A stretch of DNA of 11,885 nt from Desulfobacteraceae bacterium (GTDB taxonomy: Bacteria; Desulfobacterota; Desulfobulbia; Desulfobulbales; Desulfobulbaceae): assembly GCA_022837185.1 (NCBI GenBank), contig JALHJD010000040.1, positions 14,551-26,435 of the forward strand, in the 5' to 3' direction. Each line of letters begins with the position of its first letter. The first letter of the stretch is position 1. The position numbers were made by a program, and so were the translations under genes. This document shows, one piece after another, positions 5,735 to 11,885 of the stretch. The notes beneath the pieces are model-generated. The model saw nothing but the letters and a program-made list of their open reading frames with translations, did no database searches and was not told where the DNA came from.

Positions 5735-7486
5735 ATGGAAAAGAAGAAGATCAGGCTTTCCGACTGTCGGAAGCAGTACACCTATGATCAGGACAAGGCG
5801 TGCACGCCGCAGGAAACCATTGACAGGTTCATGCGGCGGCTGCAGGAGATCAATCTGGACATCCTCAGGGAAGTGCGGCGCATTGATACCGGCCGGCTTG
5901 ACATTCCCGTCTATTTCAGCATGTGCGGGAAAGACGCCCTGGAGACCATAGGCAACAAGAAGCAGATGGGCAAGGGTTCCACACCCGTCCAGTCCAGGGC
6001 GAGCGCCTGCATGGAACTGGGTGAACGGTTCAGTTTCTTCAGCTTTATCAAGAACCGGGACAATTTTGTCATCGGCGACTACGAACGGATGCAGGCCCTT
6101 GGTTATCCCGTGCTGGACCTGGAATTTCTGCTGGCCTCGGTTCACGATGCGACCCGCAGCCGTGAAATGCTGGCCCGACTGCTGCAGGGCCTGCCGATGC
6201 GCTGGACCTGGGCGACCAACCTGACCAGAGAGGAGGAGGTCCTGGTCCCCTTCAGCTGGTTTTTTGCCATCAATGAATTCAACGGCCCCTCGGCCGGCAA
6301 CACCCCGGAAGAGAGCATCCTGCAGGGAATATGCGAGATCGTTGAACGTCACGTCTGCGCCCTGGTCACCAGGAACAGGATCCGGACCCCAGGGATCGAT
6401 CCGGCCTCCGTGCAGGATCCCGTGGCCCGCCAGCTCCTCGACAAATTCACCCGCTGCGGCATCGAAGTCTATCTGAATGATTTTTCCCTGGACACCGGCA
6501 TCCCGACGGTGGGGGCCCTGTGCTGGGACCCGGCGACCTTTCCGGAAAAAAGCGAAATCGTCTATACCGCCGGTACGACCCCTGATCCGGCCAAGGCCCT
6601 TATCAGAGCGCTCACCGAGGTCGCCCAGCTGGCCGGCGATTTCCACACCGAGGCCAACTACGTTGCCAGCGGTCTGCCGAAACCGTTGACCCTCGATGAA
6701 GTCGATTACGTGGTCCGGCCCGCAAGGATGACAAGGCTTGATGAAATGGTCAACGTCAGTGACGCGGACCTGCACCGGGAGGTGAAAAACTGTCTTGTCT
6801 CCCTGGAGCGGATCGGCCTTGACGTCCTGGTGGTGGACACCATGCACCCGGACCTGGGGATCCCCACGTTCTACACCATAGTGCCGGGCGCCCATTTCCG
6901 GGAACGGGCGGCGGGGGGTGACGCCGCCCTTTTCGCCGCGAAACTGGCCGCCGAACTGCTTGAGCCGGCGGACCTGGAGACAAAGCTCTCCGACATGCAG
7001 AGCCTGCTGCCCGACGCCTATTACCTCGAATTCTACCGCGGTAAGAATCTGTATGACCTGGGGAACCCCGCCGAGGCCCTGGCCCATTTTGACAGGGCCC
7101 TTGACCTGGACCCGGAGGAAGAGGACCTGCCGTATCTGTACGCCTACAAGGGATGCTGCCTCCGTGACATGGCGCGATTCGACGAGGCCATAGAAGCGCT
7201 GGAAACAGGCCGGCGCCACGACGACGAACGCCCCGACATCCACAACATGCTCGGCGTCTGTCACTTCAAGGGACGCCGTTATGCAGCGGCGGCGGAGCAC
7301 TTCCGGCGGGCGGTCGAACTGAACCCGGTTTCCGCCATAGACTATGCCAATCTGGCCATCAATCTCCAGCACCTGGGGTGCCGGGACGAGGCAATGCACA
7401 ATTACAGGGTCGCCTTGTCCATGGATCCGGATATCGAGTTCGCCCGGCGGGGACTGGCTGAACTGCTGGAACAGCACGTCGGGTAA
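5735..7486 (+). CDS. YcaO-domain ATP-utilising protein with C-terminal TPR repeats
   Basis: YcaO enzymes use ATP to activate peptide backbone amides, giving azolines, thioamides or amidines; E. coli YcaO instead assists RimO-dependent methylthiolation of ribosomal protein S12. In this 583-residue protein the ATP/Mg-binding blocks are visible: GKGSTPVQ (79-86) with S90, E94, E97 and R98, then E201 and E204 in the GICEIVERH block, and RALTEVAQ (291-298). GIPTFYTIVPGAHF (375-388) is the conserved end of the YcaO core. The core does not end in the PxPxP tail of azoline-forming cyclodehydratases. About 428-575 forms roughly four TPR units, for example NPAEALAHFDRALDLDP and AAAAEHFRRAVELNPVSA. No E1-like partner, TfuA, dehydrogenase or candidate precursor peptide is nearby, so a TOMM natural-product role is unlikely. 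A housekeeping role similar to E. coli YcaO is the best guess. It sits 24 nt after tsaE and 8 nt before waaF. Confidence 0.9.
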   Translation: MEKKKIRLSDCRKQYTYDQDKACTPQETIDRFMRRLQEINLDILREVRRIDTGRLDIPVYFSMCGKDALETIGNKKQMGKGSTPVQSRASACMELGERFSFFSFIKNRDNFVIGDYERMQALGYPVLDLEFLLASVHDATRSREMLARLLQGLPMRWTWATNLTREEEVLVPFSWFFAINEFNGPSAGNTPEESILQGICEIVERHVCALVTRNRIRTPGIDPASVQDPVARQLLDKFTRCGIEVYLNDFSLDTGIPTVGALCWDPATFPEKSEIVYTAGTTPDPAKALIRALTEVAQLAGDFHTEANYVASGLPKPLTLDEVDYVVRPARMTRLDEMVNVSDADLHREVKNCLVSLERIGLDVLVVDTMHPDLGIPTFYTIVPGAHFRERAAGGDAALFAAKLAAELLEPADLETKLSDMQSLLPDAYYLEFYRGKNLYDLGNPAEALAHFDRALDLDPEEEDLPYLYAYKGCCLRDMARFDEAIEALETGRRHDDERPDIHNMLGVCHFKGRRYAAAAEHFRRAVELNPVSAIDYANLAINLQHLGCRDEAMHNYRVALSMDPDIEFARRGLAELLEQHVG

Positions 7487-7494
7487 TCCGTGTC

Positions 7495-8562
7495 ATGGGG
7501 GCTCTGCCTGAAACCATCGGCAAGATCCTGATCCGCTCCACCAACTGGATCGGTGACGCGATAATGACCACGCCCGCGGTCCGGACCATCAGGCAGAATT
7601 TTCCCGCCGCTGACATTACCCTGCTGGCCCTGCCGTGGGTGGCGGATGTCTTTCGGGCCAGTCCGCACGTCAACCGGATCATGCCCTATGAACGGAACAG
7701 CCGCCATAAAGGCTTGAAGGGGAAAATCATCCTGGCGGCGGAATTGCGGCGGCAGCAGTTTGACGCCGCCATTCTGCTGCAGAACGCCTTTGAAGCGGCC
7801 TTCCTGACGCTTCTTGCCGGGATACCCGTCAGGGCCGGGTACACCACCGATGCGAGGGGCCTGCTCCTGACCCATGGGGTGAAAAGAACGGCCGGCATCA
7901 AGGGCGTGCACCAGGTGCATTATTATCTGGAAATGCTGCGGGGACTCGGCCTCGCGCCCGGCACGGATGAACTGGAGCTGACCGTTCCCCCGGAGGCAAG
8001 CCGATGGGCCCGGGATTATCTCCGGGATGCCGCCGGCGGCGGGGCAAAAAGGATCATCGGCATCAATCCCGGCGCCGCGTACGGCCCGGCAAAAAGATGG
8101 CCGGCGGAAAAGTACGCCGAACTGGCCGGAAAACTGCTCCGCTTTCCCGATGCCATGGTCGTTGTTTTCGGCACCGCGGCCGACCGGGAGGCCGCCTCCC
8201 GCATCAAGGCGGTTCCGGGCGGCGACCGGAACGTGATTGATCTGACCGGCAGGACCACCCTTGCCCAGGCCATGGGGCTGATTGGGCTGTGCAGTGTTTT
8301 TGTCACCAACGATTCCGGCCTGATGCATATCGCCGCGGCATTGAACACGCCCACGGTCGCAGTCTTCGGTTCAACCAACCCGGTCACCACCGGTCCGTAT
8401 GCCAGCCGCGCCTCCATTGTGCGCACAGAGCTTGAATGCAGCCCCTGTCTCGAAACCCATTGTCCCCGCAAACATTTCCAGTGCATGGAAAATATCTCTG
8501 TTGAAGAGGTTTTCCAGACTGTCCATGCCCGCCTCGTTCCGGAATCAGGCGCCGCGTCATGA
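7495..8562 (+). CDS. waaF: ADP-heptose:LPS heptosyltransferase II (glycosyltransferase family 9)
   Basis: WaaF adds the second L-glycero-D-manno-heptose to the LPS inner core on the cytoplasmic face of the inner membrane, using ADP-heptose. The 355-residue length fits the family. The N-terminal block IRSTNWIGDAIMTTPAVRTI (13-32) contains the conserved Asp at 21. The sugar-nucleotide side shows NPGAAYGPAKRWP (191-203), TNDSGLMHIAAAL (271-283) and FGSTNP (291-296), all typical of heptosyltransferase II. Near the end, C315, C318, C323 and C330 form the Cys-rich ECSPC...CPRKHFQC patch known from WaaF-like proteins. No clear Shine-Dalgarno is seen, but the ATG lies 8 nt after the ycaO stop, which favours coupled translation. 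Its last 4 nt overlap gmhB, an enzyme that supplies the same donor sugar. Heptosyltransferase I is a less likely alternative. Confidence 0.93.
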   Translation: MGALPETIGKILIRSTNWIGDAIMTTPAVRTIRQNFPAADITLLALPWVADVFRASPHVNRIMPYERNSRHKGLKGKIILAAELRRQQFDAAILLQNAFEAAFLTLLAGIPVRAGYTTDARGLLLTHGVKRTAGIKGVHQVHYYLEMLRGLGLAPGTDELELTVPPEASRWARDYLRDAAGGGAKRIIGINPGAAYGPAKRWPAEKYAELAGKLLRFPDAMVVVFGTAADREAASRIKAVPGGDRNVIDLTGRTTLAQAMGLIGLCSVFVTNDSGLMHIAAALNTPTVAVFGSTNPVTTGPYASRASIVRTELECSPCLETHCPRKHFQCMENISVEEVFQTVHARLVPESGAAS

Positions 8563-9161
8563 TGCATCGGCCCGCAGTTTTTCTCGATCGCGACGGCACC
8601 GTCAACGAACAGATGGGGTATATCAACCACATCAGCCGCTTTCATCTCCTCCCCGGGGTCGCCGAAGCCGTCCGGCTCCTCAACCGGCATGCCATCCCGG
8701 TGGTCGTTGTCAGCAACCAGTCCGGCCTTGCCCGGGGGTATTTTCCGGAAGAGCTGCTCGAGGAAGTGCATGGGAAAATGAACGCCCTGCTGGCCGAGGC
8801 CGGGGCCTTTGTCGACGGGATATATGTCTGTCCCCATCATCCGGAAGCCAGGAAAAAGCAATACCGGCAGGTATGCGACTGCCGCAAGCCCAAGACCGGC
8901 CTGCTTGAACGGGCTGCTGCCGAACTGGAACTCGATCTTTCCCGCTCATTTCTGGTCGGGGACAGATGGTCGGACATCGAATGCGCGGTCAGGGCCGGAT
9001 GCTCCCCCGTGCTGGTCCTGACGGGATACGGCAGGGGAGAGTACGCCTATATCGGGCCGGAGCAGGAGATACAGCCCGAATTTGTCGCTGAAAACCTGCT
9101 GGACGCCGTCCGGTGGATCCTTCCCCGAATCGGGAGGGAATACTCCGGGAGCGGGGACTGA
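8559..9161 (+). CDS. gmhB: D-glycero-D-manno-heptose 1,7-bisphosphate 7-phosphatase (HAD family)
   Basis: GmhB removes the 7-phosphate of D-glycero-D-manno-heptose 1,7-bisphosphate during ADP-heptose synthesis, in the cytoplasm. The 200-residue protein starts with the HAD nucleophile motif FLDRDGTVN (D10, D12), then VVVSNQSGLARG (49-60). The family's structural zinc site is visible as C91 and H93 in VCPHHP plus C106 and C108 in VCDCRKPKTG, with K112 as the HAD lysine. GDRWSD (134-139) supplies the final acidic pair. The ATGA overlap with waaF shows translational coupling and a shared pathway. The other ADP-heptose genes (gmhA, hldE, hldD) are not in the window. Histidinol-phosphatase, a close HAD relative, is less likely given the waaF partner. 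The final 15 or so residues are poorly conserved in type. Confidence 0.92.
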   Translation: MMHRPAVFLDRDGTVNEQMGYINHISRFHLLPGVAEAVRLLNRHAIPVVVVSNQSGLARGYFPEELLEEVHGKMNALLAEAGAFVDGIYVCPHHPEARKKQYRQVCDCRKPKTGLLERAAAELELDLSRSFLVGDRWSDIECAVRAGCSPVLVLTGYGRGEYAYIGPEQEIQPEFVAENLLDAVRWILPRIGREYSGSGD

Positions 9162-9175
9162 AGCGGTCTTTGTCC

Positions 9176-10609
9176 TTATTTTGTTCTGAAATGTCCCTCG
9201 GGCGGAGCAAACAGGACATTGATCACATTTTTGAGGTGGGTGGGCTGGGTAAGCACAAACCGGATATTCTTGACCGGTGACTGGCGGACAATTTCCTCCC
9301 TGATCAGGGAAACGTCCGGGTCGCCGGTTGCCAGTACCAGCGCCCCGTCCTCCAGACCGATGGGCATGACCATATGTTTCCGGACCGTCTCGCGGGGGAG
9401 AACGGCAAGAATTTTCCGGGAAACCTTGCATTGGCGCAGCTCAATGAAGGGAATCCTGAATTTTTCCGCCAGCGAAATGAATAATTCCCTTTCATTGAGT
9501 ATGCCTTTCTCGACCAGGAATTCCCCGAGCTTCGTGCTTTTCATTTTTTCCTGCAGTTCAAGAGCTTCGAGCACCTGGTCTTCATTCACCAGACCGGCGT
9601 CCAGCAGGATTTCCCCCGTGCGGAGACCTGTTTTCCCCTCATCCTTCGCCTTGCGGATCGCCGATTCAATGGTGGAGTAGAGAATATTGGCCTGTCTGGC
9701 CAGGATTTTCCCAAGCCGCATGTCCCGTATCATCTGCTGTTCTTCTATCGCCTTTTGGAGGATTTCGTCGGTGAGGAAGCGCTTTTCCAGGAGGATGTCG
9801 CCCAGATACCGGTCCTGATACCGCAGTTTTATGCTTTCGGAGGGGAAGAAGGAATAGCTGAGCCGGGTGTTTTCTTTCGTGGACAGGCCGAGCAGTCCGC
9901 TTTTCAGGTAGGGTTCAGGCGGGATATACTCATGGTAAATGTTGCCGTCCCAGGTTTCGATTATCTCAACCCGGCAGGACGAGGCGGGCGGCACGGTACA
10001 ATCGTCGGGTATTCTGGCCAGACGGAGGCAGCTGATCTCGTGCATGGGGATGACGCGCCGACCGCTGCCGGGGTGTTCATCAATGATCGTTATCTCATCG
10101 GGAGTCGGATCGAAGAGGAGAAGCCTGGTTACTTCCTCGCGGCCGCCGCCAAGGAATTCGATGACCGCCGGCGTCCCTACGGCGCCGCTGGTTTCGTCGG
10201 CCAGCCCTTCCCGCAGTTCCTGCGTTTCGATGGCGTCATCGGAAAAAACGGAATCATAGAAATCACTGTCAAAGGCAACCGTATCGTTTCTTCCGGCCTC
10301 CGGCTCGTCATCAAAAGTCGAATCGTAGATGCTTTCGATTTCCCGAAGATCAAACTTGGAGACCGGACCGGCGGTCTTGTCCCGTTTCTTCAGGAGGCCC
10401 GAGCGGAGCATCTTGGCCTTGTGGAGGTCGGCGTTGCCTTCGACGAGGCGGCCCTGCAGAATCAGAATTTCTCCCCGGTTCTGGTACGGATCGGGATAGG
10501 CGGGATCGATCTCTATTGCCTTGGAGAAAAACTCAATGGCTTCGTCGAGTTTTTCCGCATGGAACAGGAGAAGACCGTTTTTGTTGTAATGAACAGCTTC
10601 TTCATCCAT
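9176..10609 (-). CDS. TPR protein with four MshEN-like motifs and a GspE N-terminal-type domain, no ATPase
   Basis: Not a recognised named gene. The 477-residue protein starts with about two TPR units (3-68, with LDEAIEFFSKAIEIDPAYPD). An acidic linker (about 85-140) follows with repeated DSTFDD/DSDFYDSVFSDD-like stretches, then an unrecognised beta-rich domain (about 147-262). Residues 268-383 hold four consecutive 24-residue units of MshEN type, starting YLGDILL (268), RLGKILA (298), RTGEILL (330) and KLGEFLV (360). About 384-465 resembles the GspE/PilB N-terminal domain (IPFIEL, LATGDPDVSLI). No Walker A or B exists, so it is not a secretion ATPase. MshEN domains are known c-di-GMP receptors; the third and fourth units best keep the expected residues. 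The ATG at 10609 is preceded by AGGTGG 4 nt upstream; an earlier in-frame ATG would add 13 residues. It is convergent with gmhB and is probably a single-gene transcript. Confidence 0.85.
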   Translation of the reverse strand: MDEEAVHYNKNGLLLFHAEKLDEAIEFFSKAIEIDPAYPDPYQNRGEILILQGRLVEGNADLHKAKMLRSGLLKKRDKTAGPVSKFDLREIESIYDSTFDDEPEAGRNDTVAFDSDFYDSVFSDDAIETQELREGLADETSGAVGTPAVIEFLGGGREEVTRLLLFDPTPDEITIIDEHPGSGRRVIPMHEISCLRLARIPDDCTVPPASSCRVEIIETWDGNIYHEYIPPEPYLKSGLLGLSTKENTRLSYSFFPSESIKLRYQDRYLGDILLEKRFLTDEILQKAIEEQQMIRDMRLGKILARQANILYSTIESAIRKAKDEGKTGLRTGEILLDAGLVNEDQVLEALELQEKMKSTKLGEFLVEKGILNERELFISLAEKFRIPFIELRQCKVSRKILAVLPRETVRKHMVMPIGLEDGALVLATGDPDVSLIREEIVRQSPVKNIRFVLTQPTHLKNVINVLFAPPEGHFRTK

Positions 10610-10613
10610 GGAA

Positions 10614-10619
10614 CCACCT
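10614..10619 (-). promoter_or_regulatory. Shine-Dalgarno deciding the start of the MshEN/TPR gene
   Basis: AGGTGG on the - strand lies 4 nt before the ATG at 10609. The TPR sequence begins right after that ATG, whereas the 13 extra residues from the upstream ATG at 10648 have no TPR character. Confidence 0.55.
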
Positions 10620-10750
10620 GCTGAAAATGATGGTCCTGCAAAAAGCAAGAGCCGGGGGCGGACATACCGGTACTTGAGGGGTTCCCGTGCCGGTCCGGCG
10701 GCGAGGCATTTTTGCGAGGCAGAAAATTTCAGGGATAAAGATCAACCGGT

Positions 10751-10777
10751 CGACGGTCAATCGTTCCCGACGGTCAA
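10751..10777. repeat. Ten-base direct repeat at the predicted transcription start
   Basis: CGACGGTCAA occurs exactly twice in the same orientation, at 10751-10760 and 10768-10777, with 7 nt between copies (17-nt period). On the - strand each copy reads TTGACCGTCG. The pair covers the predicted start point of the promoter at 10782-10810. This is the position expected of a repressor operator, though chance or a short duplication is possible. Confidence 0.5.
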
Positions 10778-10781
10778 GTTT

Positions 10782-10810
10782 ATAGTATGATTATGAACCG
10801 TTATTGACAA
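10782..10810 (-). promoter_or_regulatory. Putative sigma70-type promoter of the MshEN/TPR gene
   Basis: On the - strand TTGTCA (10810-10805, five of six to the -35 consensus) is followed after exactly 17 nt by TACTAT (10787-10782, four of six to the -10 consensus). The start near 10775 gives a leader of about 165 nt before the ATG at 10609, longer than usual. This is the best promoter match in the window. Confidence 0.5.
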
Positions 10811-10848
10811 GAAAAAATATCAGTTCGATTGTCTGCCTTCACTGTTTT

Positions 10849-10908
10849 CCGGTTTCCTGCCCCGCGCCAGACCCTGCGTCATCCGCGGAGAGGCGACAGG
10901 AAAACCGG
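10849..10908. repeat. Long nested inverted repeat downstream of uspA
   Basis: CCGGTTTCCTG (10849-10859) pairs with CAGGAAAACCGG (10897-10908), leaving one unpaired base in the stem. An inner pair CCGCG/CGCGG (10862-10866 with 10884-10888) is nested within it. It starts 24 nt after the uspA stop, a reasonable place for a transcript end, but no T-run follows on either strand. The rest of the 322-nt spacer (10610-10931) holds the promoter and direct repeat listed separately and no convincing gene. Confidence 0.45.
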
Positions 10909-10931
10909 CGACAACGGAACCGGTCGATTTT

Positions 10932-11414
10932 CTATTCAATGACCATGACCGCGCAGTTCTTCGCCTGATGGAGGATTTTGTTGGAGGTCGAGCCGAAAAT
11001 GAACTCCTCATTGTGGGAAATGCCCCGGCGGCCGACAACGACCATGCTGCATCCCAGCTTTTCCTGCTCTTCGAGAATTGCCTCGCCGATGGACGTGCAC
11101 TCGCGGATGATAAGCCGGACGTCGATCTGTTCCTCCCCGAAGCCGCGGTTGATGAGTATATCCTTGTACCCGGCCAGGAAGAGATTCATCTCCTGCTGCT
11201 TGTTCTCCAGCCACTGCTCCCGTTCCCGGTCGGTGGCAAAATAATCTTCGGACGGTTCGGGGACAATGGTCAGCAGAGTGATGAAAACGTCCCGGTAGCG
11301 CCCGAAAAAATCGGCTACATAGATGACGGCCCTCTTTGAATTTTCCGAGCCGTCGACGGCAATCAGGATGTGCCGTTCACCTTTCATGTCTGCGTTCATG
11401 GTTTGACTGGACAT
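10932..11414 (-). CDS. Universal stress protein, UspA family, ATP-binding type
   Basis: Universal stress proteins are small cytoplasmic nucleotide-binding proteins made under growth arrest and stress; the precise role here is unknown. The 160-residue single-domain protein opens with HILIAVDGSENSKRAVIYVA (15-34), the classic first strand and helix. VVVGRRGISHNEEFIFGSTS (125-144) near the end fits the ATP-binding pattern G-2x-G-9x-G-S (G128, G131, G141, S142). ILHQAKNCAVMVIE is the usual terminal strand. The first ATG (11414) is chosen because GGGGAG lies 6 nt upstream. This makes a 19-nt overlap with the preceding kinase-like gene. An alternative ATG at 11399 would overlap that gene's stop as ATGA but has no Shine-Dalgarno. 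The overlap suggests coupled translation and a functional link with the kinase-like protein. Confidence 0.92.
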   Translation of the reverse strand: MSSQTMNADMKGERHILIAVDGSENSKRAVIYVADFFGRYRDVFITLLTIVPEPSEDYFATDREREQWLENKQQEMNLFLAGYKDILINRGFGEEQIDVRLIIRECTSIGEAILEEQEKLGCSMVVVGRRGISHNEEFIFGSTSNKILHQAKNCAVMVIE

Positions 11415-11885
11415 GGTTCACTCCCCGCCATCGATGCCAGATCGGCCCTGGCCGCGGCCAGGTCATCGAGCATCTGATCGATGGTATCGTAAAATATTGT
11501 TGCCCCGATTGAAAAATGGAGCAGTATGAGATTCAACGAATCCGGAATATAGGGAAAAATCTTTTTGAGGTTGGCGACCCGGTTTTTGTAGGAGATGTTG
11601 AGATCCTCACCCCAGAGCGAATCATAGAGGGAGCGTTGATTATAATAGAGGTCCGACACCAGCACGTCACCCCGCCCGGACAGAAAAATGAGGATGTTGC
11701 CCAGACCCAGCAGGTCGAAGCTCCACATCGCTTCGCCGTGCAGGTAGTTGTAATCAAAATCGATCCAGCGGTATATTTTTCGATCCCGGTCGAAGAGGAT
11801 ATGATCGCGGCGGATGTCCCCGTGTTTTTCGCCGTGGTCATGCAGAAACTTTATGGCGCGGGCCATTTCGATAAAGGTGTCGAAT
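11396..11885 (-). CDS. Protein-kinase-like protein, C-terminal part (5' end outside window)
   Basis: Only the last 162 codons are present; the gene enters from the right edge. The visible part starts in a kinase C-lobe helix (ARAIKFLHDHG). The catalytic-loop motif HGDIRRDHIL follows at visible residues 21-30. Next is WIDFDYN (40-46), in place of the metal-binding DFG, then WSFDLLGLGNIL (54-65), resembling the conserved helix-F region with its Asp. In typical kinases the loop reads HxDxxxxN; here the Asn position is His (residue 28) and DFG reads DFD. Activity is therefore uncertain, and a kinase-like phosphotransferase or pseudokinase is possible. The rest is helical, ending in an Ala/Asp-rich tail without membrane segments. 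Its stop lies inside the uspA reading frame (19-nt overlap), so the two are likely one operon. The N-lobe cannot be judged. Confidence 0.75.
   Translation of the reverse strand, partial: FDTFIEMARAIKFLHDHGEKHGDIRRDHILFDRDRKIYRWIDFDYNYLHGEAMWSFDLLGLGNILIFLSGRGDVLVSDLYYNQRSLYDSLWGEDLNISYKNRVANLKKIFPYIPDSLNLILLHFSIGATIFYDTIDQMLDDLAAARADLASMAGSEPCPVKP
11421..11426 (-). promoter_or_regulatory. Shine-Dalgarno deciding the uspA start
   Basis: GGGGAG read on the - strand lies 6 nt before the ATG at 11414, inside the end of the kinase-like gene. The later ATGs at 11399 and 11387 have no comparable site. Confidence 0.65.

Noticed and set aside
5258..7477. A very long open frame (739 codons) on the - strand opposite tsaE and ycaO
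   Set aside because: It is antisense to two clearly recognisable proteins, its translation shows no known motif, and it is explained by high GC codon bias leaving few stops on the opposite strand.
5735..8562. Possible TOMM (thiazole/oxazole peptide) biosynthetic cluster around ycaO
   Set aside because: No E1-like partner, flavin dehydrogenase, TfuA, peptidase or Cys/Ser/Thr-rich precursor peptide is seen, and the YcaO lacks the PxPxP tail.
9176..10609. Type II secretion or type IV pilus assembly ATPase
   Set aside because: Only the N-terminal-type domains are present; there is no Walker A, Asp box, Walker B or tetracysteine segment, and the frame ends right after the N-terminal domain.
9755..10624. 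289-codon open frame on the + strand opposite the MshEN/TPR gene
   Set aside because: The - strand product has recognisable TPR and MshEN units, a promoter and a ribosome site; the + strand frame has none.
10820..11038. 72-codon - strand frame across the uspA end and the inverted repeat
   Set aside because: Most of it overlaps uspA in another frame, there is no ribosome site, and the remainder is explained by the structured spacer.

Overview
The window (11,885 bases, GC-rich, no tRNA or rRNA) looks like chromosomal DNA of a Gram-negative bacterium. LPS-heptose genes (waaF, gmhB) and a YejA-type periplasmic protein imply an outer membrane. The archaeal-length LeuC/LeuD pair, the YcaO-TPR protein, the stand-alone MshEN protein and the kinase-like/UspA pair together suggest a Desulfobacterota (Desulfobulbales-like) organism. 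That assignment is inference from gene content; no marker gene here proves it.

Layout from left to right: the 3' end of ssb and a DnaJ/CbpA-type co-chaperone on the + strand; a 136-nt convergent spacer with strong potential secondary structure; leuD and leuC on the - strand; a 213-nt divergent spacer with a plausible promoter on each strand; then a compact + strand cluster yejA - tsaE - ycaO(TPR) - waaF - gmhB with gaps of 13, 24 and 8 nt and a final 4-nt overlap. Only 14 nt separate gmhB from a convergent - strand gene coding for TPR repeats, an unrecognised middle domain and four MshEN-like motifs ending in a GspE-type N-terminal domain, with no ATPase. A 322-nt spacer upstream of it holds a good sigma70-like promoter, a 10-bp direct repeat at the predicted transcription start, and a long inverted repeat. 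The right edge carries a UspA gene overlapped by the 3' end of a protein-kinase-like gene, both on the - strand.

How the genes may work together: the yejA-to-gmhB cluster mixes peptide uptake, tRNA t6A modification (TsaE), an ATP-dependent YcaO enzyme and LPS inner-core heptose synthesis. waaF and gmhB clearly share a pathway; the others are linked only by spacing. LeuC and LeuD are the two subunits of one isomerase. The kinase-like protein and UspA are probably co-translated and look like a signalling pair. The MshEN protein is a candidate c-di-GMP receptor acting without its own motor domain. I found no CRISPR array, transposase, phage gene or classic defence system. The most novel items are the MshEN/TPR architecture, the YcaO-TPR protein without the usual TOMM partners, and the two structured spacers.
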